A stretch of DNA of 64,000 bases from Phycisphaeraceae bacterium (GTDB lineage Bacteria; Planctomycetota; Phycisphaerae; Phycisphaerales; UBA1924). The stretch spans positions 20,926 through 84,925 of the forward strand of contig JAHBXG010000016.1 in the NCBI GenBank assembly GCA_019636565.1, given 5' to 3'. Position numbers and translations under genes: made by a program. A model generated the notes under the pieces. The model saw nothing but the letters and a program-made list of their open reading frames with translations, had not been told where the DNA came from and did not search any database. Positions 59,668-64,000 of the stretch are shown here, piece by piece; position 1 is the first letter of the stretch, and the number at the start of each line of letters is the position of its first letter.

Positions 59668-60849
59668 TCAGGCAGCGGGGAACCGCACGATGCGGGTCGT
59701 GATGAGTTCCGTCGCGTCAATCTGTGCGGTGAAGTCCAGGTCGAGCATCGTGTCGGCATCGGCAGCCGTCGCGGACGGCTTCGCCTTCGTGAACTTCACG
59801 CTTGGATGCTCGACGATGTAGGCGTTTCCGACATTCGCCCCGCTGTGATCATCGAAGATGAACGCGAGGTTGCTCTTCGTGAAGTTCAGATAGGCGTCGT
59901 ACTGGGCCTTTGTCGCAAAGTACCGCGTGATCGTGCCCGTGGCGACGTGCCGACCAGAGCCAAGCGACTCAGGCCCCCGCAGGCCTGCCACCTTCCGCTC
60001 TCGCAGGTTGTTGGTGATCGACTCGGTGAATTTGCTCACCGCGCCGTCAACGAAGTCGATCATGGCCTTCGCCACGTTGTCAACGCCCTGCATCACCGCA
60101 TTGGTGTTCGTGGCATTCAACGTCGCATTCAGGGGAGAGGTCGAAGTCTGGCCCGTCTTCCCCATCAGATTGAACGAGATCGTGACGAACTCACCTGCTC
60201 CGAACCCAAAGTTCATTCCCGAGACCATCTGGCCGAGCAGATGCACGTACACGTTCGACAGGTCGGCGAACTGCTTTTGGAGGCTGAAGCTCTTCAGCGT
60301 CGTCCCGTTGACGATCTGTTCGCCCTGCTCGATCGTGACCGTTGCACCCGCCGCTTCGTTGACGCCGCTCCCGAGCGCCTTCACAACCAGCGTTGTGGTG
60401 GTGACGCTCACGATCTTGGCGTAGCCGTTGTTCGCAGCCGTCGCGAAGCCGCGGATTCGCACCCACTGGTTCGCCGCAAAGACCTGACCCGAGGTGAAGT
60501 CGCCCGACGATCGCGTGATGGTGAACTGGCCGGACCCAGCGGTGACGCTGTAGATCGTGCCGGTGACCGTCGCCCCGCCCGCCCACGCTCCGGATCGCAG
60601 GCCGTACCTCAGGAACGAGTCATAGGTGCCGTAACTCAACTCCCCGTTGATGTCGCCGGCGGTGTGAATGAACATCCGCTGAACGTCCGGCACTTGGCCG
60701 TCGTCGCGGATTTCCTTGCTGGTATCCGTCTCGGATTCCTCACCAACGGATTCGCCGGTGAACCGCAGTTTCTGCAGTGCGCCGGAGTCGAAAACGCCGT
60801 ATGCCGCCTCTTCCCGCCAACCGAGTACAACGCGATTCGTGTCAGACAT
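59668..60849 (-). CDS. Phage major tail (tube) protein
   Basis: A 393-residue beta-rich protein. Opening SDTNRVVLGWREEAAYGVFDSGALQKLRFTGESVG and SKEIRDDGQVPDVQRMFIHTAGDINGELSYGTYDSFLRYGL fit the phage tail tube family of Siphoviridae with an extra Ig-like or insertion domain in the middle (about 95-180: ATVTGTIYSVTAGSGQFTITR). The C-terminal third carries strands YIVEHPSVKFTKAKPSATAADADTMLDLDFTAQID. It lies between the tail terminator and the chaperone genes, as expected. ATG 60849, 3 bases after the tail terminator gene's stop. Confidence 0.86.
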   Translation of the reverse strand: MSDTNRVVLGWREEAAYGVFDSGALQKLRFTGESVGEESETDTSKEIRDDGQVPDVQRMFIHTAGDINGELSYGTYDSFLRYGLRSGAWAGGATVTGTIYSVTAGSGQFTITRSSGDFTSGQVFAANQWVRIRGFATAANNGYAKIVSVTTTTLVVKALGSGVNEAAGATVTIEQGEQIVNGTTLKSFSLQKQFADLSNVYVHLLGQMVSGMNFGFGAGEFVTISFNLMGKTGQTSTSPLNATLNATNTNAVMQGVDNVAKAMIDFVDGAVSKFTESITNNLRERKVAGLRGPESLGSGRHVATGTITRYFATKAQYDAYLNFTKSNLAFIFDDHSGANVGNAYIVEHPSVKFTKAKPSATAADADTMLDLDFTAQIDATELITTRIVRFPAA

Positions 60850-60852
60850 GGA

Positions 60853-61317
60853 TCAAACTCCCTGTTGCTCATCCCAATAAAGCGGGCACCTCACGTCGAG
60901 GCGCCACCACTTTCCATCCCGCCCTCGGTTGGTCGTGTCCGGGGTGCGAAACGTGACTCGATTCAGTTTCTTGTTGAGGAATGCCCGCTCGGTGTCGCGT
61001 GCGAGCAAAAGCAAGTCCTTATCGCCCACGTCGGCAGGGCCGAAGAGCGTCACCTGGGCGATCCCGGTTCGTCGCACCAGCGCGGGAGCGATCTCGACCT
61101 GCTGAGCGCCGCCCGGGATGAACGAGACAACGGCCCACATGCCGGCCTTGTCCGCGTCGCCCAACGGCTTGGTGTTCTGATACTGAGTCTTCAGCGACTT
61201 CGGCGTCGCGACCACCGTGTCTAAGATGAATGCGACCAGAGCGCCGACGTACTGAAGATCGACGACGATCGCCGGATTGCCGGGGTCATCCTGGGGAAAG
61301 ACGGGGCCGCTAGGCAT
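60853..61317 (-). CDS. Phage tail terminator-like protein
   Basis: A 154-residue protein. Its position just upstream of the major tail protein, its length and its pattern (LQYVGALVAFILDTVV, ARDTERAFLNKKLNRVTFRTPD, WWRLDVRCPLYWDEQ) fit the tail terminator/completion proteins (lambda gpU, DUF4128 type), which cap the tail tube. No catalytic motif is expected. It overlaps the preceding gp10-like gene by 8 bases. Confidence 0.68.
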   Translation of the reverse strand: MPSGPVFPQDDPGNPAIVVDLQYVGALVAFILDTVVATPKSLKTQYQNTKPLGDADKAGMWAVVSFIPGGAQQVEIAPALVRRTGIAQVTLFGPADVGDKDLLLLARDTERAFLNKKLNRVTFRTPDTTNRGRDGKWWRLDVRCPLYWDEQQGV

Positions 61318-61861
61318 TGGTCACCTCCAGCCCGAGTCCGCGTGCGAATCCCTCAATGTTGGCAGCCCACCACACTTCGATTTCGGCCAGCGTGACGCCG
61401 AGCATTCCCTGGGGGGCCTGAACCGAGAATCCATCCTGCACGAGCACGCGGCCCTTACGCCCGCGACGCCGGTCCTTCGACGGACCCGGGTTGGGCGGCA
61501 CAAACTGGCCGAACTCGAGAACTTCGATATATGGCAGGTTGTTCGTAATGAAGATGTCTGAGAACGGCGATACGCCTCGGACGATCGCCGTGCCCGCGTT
61601 GAGCGCGAACTGAGTCGCCTGTGCTTCGGCCGATCCGCTTGCGCCGTCCCCAGCGATGAAGCCAGATTCGCCATCCGCCGGGGATCCGACCGTCACCATC
61701 CAGTTGCCGCGAGCACGCCCGCGATCGACCGGGGTTTTCTTCACCACGCGCGTGAGAACTTCCAGCGTCAACTTCCGATGCGCGACATCCGCACGGCGCG
61801 CGACTTCTCTCGCCTCACGCTTGCAGTCCGCCTCGAATTGGGCAACGCCTTCCAGTCCCAC
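61310..61861 (-). CDS. HK97 gp10-like head-tail protein
   Basis: A 183-residue protein resembling the HK97 gp10 family of minor tail/neck proteins: helical N-terminus (FEADCKREAREVARRADVAHRKLTLEVLTRVVKKTPVDRGRARGNWMV, where TPVDRGRARGNW is the family signature) followed by NNLPYIEVLEFGQF and a C-terminal helix. It starts at GTG 61861, 3 bases after the adaptor gene stop, and overlaps the tail terminator start at its end. Confidence 0.84.
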   Translation of the reverse strand: MGLEGVAQFEADCKREAREVARRADVAHRKLTLEVLTRVVKKTPVDRGRARGNWMVTVGSPADGESGFIAGDGASGSAEAQATQFALNAGTAIVRGVSPFSDIFITNNLPYIEVLEFGQFVPPNPGPSKDRRRGRKGRVLVQDGFSVQAPQGMLGVTLAEIEVWWAANIEGFARGLGLEVTNA

Positions 61862-61864
61862 AGT

Positions 61865-62242
61865 TCATTTCCTCAGCACCAACCGCCACACCGCAATCAA
61901 CTCGCCTGAATACACCGGCTCGATGGCAACGCATTTCCACGGCACGCCGTCGATCGTCACCACAAGCGAATCCTCGACGCGCGGAGTCCATGCAAGGCTC
62001 TGGTTCGGCAGGTAGACCTCGTGGTCGCCCACGAGGATGTTCTCGCCGTCAATCAGCCGCGTGCTCACTCCCTGCGGAGGCGTCACCTTGTACGTCGCAG
62101 TGCTCGGTGCACCAGCCGTCACAGTCCCGAGTCCGGGCTGTGCCACGCTGGTCGGGTTCCGAGTGATCGAAACGTCCTTCCCGTACTTCGCGACGATCGG
62201 AGGCAGTTTCGCAGCGATCTTCGTATCGAGAGCCGTCGCCAC
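61865..62242 (-). CDS. Phage head-tail adaptor-like protein
   Basis: A 125-residue beta-rich protein in the head-tail joining position. Segments KDVSITRNPTSV, GDHEVYLPNQSLAWTPRVEDSLVVTIDGVPWKCVAIEPVYSGELIAVWRLVLRK match the general form of head completion or adaptor proteins, and the final CVAIEPVYSG(E)xxAxWRLxLR pattern is typical. GTG start at 62242, 3 bases after the connector gene. Function assigned from fold pattern and position. Confidence 0.68.
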   Translation of the reverse strand: MATALDTKIAAKLPPIVAKYGKDVSITRNPTSVAQPGLGTVTAGAPSTATYKVTPPQGVSTRLIDGENILVGDHEVYLPNQSLAWTPRVEDSLVVTIDGVPWKCVAIEPVYSGELIAVWRLVLRK

Positions 62243-62245
62243 GCC

Positions 62246-62755
62246 TTACCCCCTTTCGAGTTCGTTGGAATCTGAGAGCAGGCCGGACAGCAACGCATCC
62301 ACACGCGGGAATACACGCGGGGTCACGCCGCCCGTGAACTGCTCTGAGATCGAGATCGGCCCCACGGTGACGGATGAGCCTGTCACCGTTCCCACGTCGC
62401 TCTGGGCCGGCATGAGTTCTTCTGCGATCGCGAGAATTGCCAGCTCGCACGCCGCGTTCTTCACAGCGACGGGCACGCTCTCGGCATCGACCGAGTAGCC
62501 GTCCCGATCCGTCACCCACGATCGGGGCCAGTCCAGTGCCTGCGACTGGTATTTGCGCCGGCCCTTCCAGCGACCGCCGTATTCGAGATCCATGTAAAGC
62601 GTCGCCCGCCGAATCGCGATCTCTTTCGCACCCGTTGTCGCCGCGATCCAAGCCGCGGAGTTCTGCCGCGCGAGATTGAAAGCGTCAACGTCGGCCACGG
62701 ATACATACGCATCCGCAGCCGAGTTGCCGCTTCCAGTCTCGACGGTCAGCGCCAT
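62246..62755 (-). CDS. DnaT-like phage head-tail connector protein
   Basis: A 169-residue protein of the putative DnaT-like family found next to phage capsid genes: DAYVSVADVDAFNLARQNSAAW, EIAIRRATLYMDLEYGGRWKGRRKYQSQALDWPRSWV, VKNAACELAILAIAEELMP and a C-terminal GPISISEQFTGG. In related phages this position is held by the head-tail connector. The DnaT name is historical and does not imply a role in replication. ATG 62755, 3 bases after the preceding small gene. Confidence 0.82.
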   Translation of the reverse strand: MALTVETGSGNSAADAYVSVADVDAFNLARQNSAAWIAATTGAKEIAIRRATLYMDLEYGGRWKGRRKYQSQALDWPRSWVTDRDGYSVDAESVPVAVKNAACELAILAIAEELMPAQSDVGTVTGSSVTVGPISISEQFTGGVTPRVFPRVDALLSGLLSDSNELERG

Positions 62756-62758
62756 GGG

Positions 62759-63082
62759 TTACTTGGCCCCCGCGTCGCCGTTGGCTTTGGCAGCGTCGCG
62801 CTCGGCCTTCTCTCGCGCCTTGCGCTCTTTTGCCGACTCGGGCTTGGATTCACCGGGCGTGTGGGGCGCTTCGGAATGCTCATCTTCGGACGAGTTGACA
62901 CCCTTCTCGGTGCCAGCAGCCTTCTGAGCAGCGGCCGAGTATTCGTCCTTCGTGACGTAGCCCTTGGCCTTCCACTCAGCGATGGACTCGGGCGTGTCGT
63001 TCACACGAACAATGCCCGCAGGCCCGACCAGTTCGGTAGTGGGAACGGCCTTGCTCGGATCGCCCTTTGCTTCGTTGCTCAT
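62759..63082 (-). CDS. Small charged phage protein near capsid gene
   Basis: A 107-residue protein with a short folded-looking segment (VGPAGIVRVNDTPESIAEWKAKGYVTKDEYSAAA) and a highly charged, Ala/Lys/Glu-rich C-terminal helix (ESAKERKAREKAERDAAKANG). I do not recognise a family. It may be a head protein or decoration factor given its place between capsid and connector genes. ATG 63082 has AAAGGACC upstream. Confidence 0.65.
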   Translation of the reverse strand: MSNEAKGDPSKAVPTTELVGPAGIVRVNDTPESIAEWKAKGYVTKDEYSAAAQKAAGTEKGVNSSEDEHSEAPHTPGESKPESAKERKAREKAERDAAKANGDAGAK

Positions 63083-63124
63083 GGTCCTTTTCTCCGTGCC
63101 AGACTTGTGCGGCGCTGGCAGCCG

Positions 63125-63159
63125 AAACCTCTCGCGGGCCGTTTCCGACGCGCGAGAGG
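63125..63159 (-). terminator. Hairpin after capsid gene, possible attenuator
   Basis: Perfect 9-bp stem (CCTCTCGCG pairing with CGCGAGAGG) with a 14-base GC-rich loop, followed by only TTT on the minus strand. It lies between the coat gene stop and the next gene and may reduce downstream transcription or stabilise the coat mRNA. Confidence 0.45.
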
Positions 63160-63182
63160 GGAGTAGGAGAGAGATTGCTGGA

Positions 63183-64000
63183 CTAGGCGCCCATCAGCCG
63201 GAAGCACCACTCGGGCTTGATGACCCGCTTGCCCCAAAGTGCGGACAGGTGCCACGCGACCTGATAGTGCTCGCGCTTGATTTCGAGCGAGTACACCACG
63301 CCGGTCACGGGATCGACCTGGCTGATCACGTTCGCGCCCGCCTGCCGGAGCAGAGCCACGTCACCGGCTTCGCGGTTCGCAAACGCGATCGCAGGCCTGG
63401 TGAACGCGAGGTTGACCCGGTGCGACGCCGTGAGCGTCATCAACTCCGAGCCCGACTTCGCAACGGCGAGGCCCGGTTCGATCGTGACGTTGGTGTTTCC
63501 CACCGCGAGGGTCACGTTTGCCTGCACCGAGTAGGTCTGGGTGTCACCCGCGAAGGTGATGATGTCGCCCTTGACCAGCGGAGCGGCGTTGGTCGCTTTC
63601 GCGATGCTGATGGTCTTCGCACCGGCCGAGTGCGCGCCGTTGACGGTCGCGTTTCCAGCCGTGAGAGGCGTAGAGACGTGCCGCGGCACCTGCTGGTCGT
63701 AGTAGTAATCCACGCCGAACACGGTGCCGAGAGCGCCGGTGTTGATCGAGTTTGCGCTCCCACGCTTGTCTGCGTTCACGAAGTCCGCCGTGGAAAGAGC
63801 GTTGGTGCGGGCCGGACCATCCAGAATCACGCGACGCGGGCCGCGAGCCTTCTGGGTGTCGAACTGCAACTGAATGTTCGCGGCCTGAGCCAACTGGGTC
63901 GCGGCGAACGGGTTGGTGCCGGCGGTTCCGAGCACGTTGAAGATCCGCCAATAGTCGGCGAAAATATCCGCGTTGACCAGTTCGCGCATCGCGTTGAACG
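63183..64000 (-). CDS. P22-like phage coat protein, N-terminal part missing at window edge
   Basis: The last 272 or so codons of a major capsid protein; the frame is open to the window edge (codons before the first Met read FNA), so the start lies outside. It resembles P22-like coat proteins: LVNADIFADYWRIFNVLGTAGTNPFA, GPRRVILDGPARTNALSTADFVNADKRGS, a central inserted beta domain (NATVNGAHSAGAKTISI, GDIITFAGDTQTYSVQA) and the C-terminal GVVYSLEIKREHYQVAWHLSALWGKRVIKPEWCFRLMG. The inserted domain corresponds to the place where P22 coat has its I-domain. Full P22-like coats are around 400-430 residues. Confidence 0.85.
   Translation of the reverse strand, partial: FNAMRELVNADIFADYWRIFNVLGTAGTNPFAATQLAQAANIQLQFDTQKARGPRRVILDGPARTNALSTADFVNADKRGSANSINTGALGTVFGVDYYYDQQVPRHVSTPLTAGNATVNGAHSAGAKTISIAKATNAAPLVKGDIITFAGDTQTYSVQANVTLAVGNTNVTIEPGLAVAKSGSELMTLTASHRVNLAFTRPAIAFANREAGDVALLRQAGANVISQVDPVTGVVYSLEIKREHYQVAWHLSALWGKRVIKPEWCFRLMGA

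Larger units (their letters stand above)
47708..64000 (-). mobile_element. Prophage or prophage-like element, left part (continues past window)
   Basis: From the tRNA-Leu fragment rightwards every gene is on the minus strand, mostly with 4-base ATGA overlaps, and encodes head-tail and tail components of a long-tailed (siphovirus-like) particle. The order capsid, connectors, tail tube, chaperone, tape measure, DUF2460, DUF2163, NlpC/P60, tail tip matches the gene transfer agent/siphovirus tail layout. Portal, terminase, integrase, lysis and regulatory genes are not seen and would lie to the right. The att fragment argues for an integrated phage rather than a long-domesticated agent. Reading frames are intact, so the visible part is not decayed. 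Confidence 0.88.

Noticed and set aside
59323..61224. Open frame of 633 codons on the plus strand in the phage region
   Set aside because: Antisense to the tail tube, terminator and chaperone genes, Arg/His-rich composition typical of shadow frames, and no ribosome site.
1..64000. CRISPR arrays, insertion sequences and rRNA genes
   Set aside because: I saw no regularly spaced direct repeats, no transposase motif with terminal inverted repeats, and no rRNA-like sequence in the window.

Overview
The window looks like chromosomal DNA of a GC-rich Gram-negative planctomycete, most likely of the class Phycisphaerae. This is an inference. It rests on three secreted proteins ending in a PEP-CTERM-like tail (Pro-Ala-Pro, a Leu/Gly-rich helix, then GRRRR), on lipid A and heptose genes (lpxK, hldE) that imply an outer membrane, on a GspD/PilQ-type secretin and an FHA-fused GspE-type ATPase, and on many secreted proteins of unknown function.

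Bases 1-47,700 are host chromosome, densely packed on both strands in short operons, many with 4-base ATGA or GTGA stop/start overlaps. Main blocks: nnrE-bfn-truD (minus); a glycosyltransferase, a TonB-like protein and a secreted protein (plus); mdh, a secreted CpcT-like/FKBP fusion, a J-protein, mnmG and a Kef-type antiporter (plus); a group 2 sigma-70 factor; a secreted protein with trxB; dtd, an ACT-like protein and an IscA/ErpA protein (minus); two adjacent PEP-CTERM genes; a minus-strand run of secretin, STAS protein, RsbW-type kinase, iscS and iscU; coaX with a truncated MnmE-like GTPase, a membrane TPR-like protein and an RluD-type synthase (plus); serS; FHA-GspE; maf, a membrane protein, lpxK and hldE (plus); and the ribosomal group rpsP-trmD-rplS (minus), which lacks rimM.

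Bases 47,708-64,000 are a prophage or prophage-like element that continues past the right edge. Its left boundary is a 3' fragment of a tRNA-Leu(UAA) gene, from the anticodon loop to the discriminator base, lying next to rpsP. This is what remains at one end when an element integrates into a tRNA gene. All element genes are on the minus strand and overlap tightly. In transcription order they are: P22-like coat protein (partial), small charged protein, DnaT-like connector, head-tail adaptor, gp10-like protein, tail terminator, tail tube, tail chaperone with a programmed -1 frameshift at A AAA AAC, tape measure, lipoprotein, small membrane protein, DUF2460 distal tail protein, cysteine-rich protein, nucleotidyltransferase-like protein, DUF2163 hub, NlpC/P60 peptidase, tail tip protein, DUF2793 protein and an unknown end protein. 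The tail order matches the Rhodobacter gene transfer agent cluster, but four extra genes are interleaved. Portal, terminase and integrase are not in the window.

The points most worth a second look are the att site, the frameshift signal, the extra genes inside the tail cassette (two adjacent proteins share a beta-rich module, and a cysteine-rich protein is coupled to a nucleotidyltransferase-like protein), the MnmE homologue lacking its C-terminal Cys motif, the CpcT-FKBP fusion and the FHA-GspE fusion.
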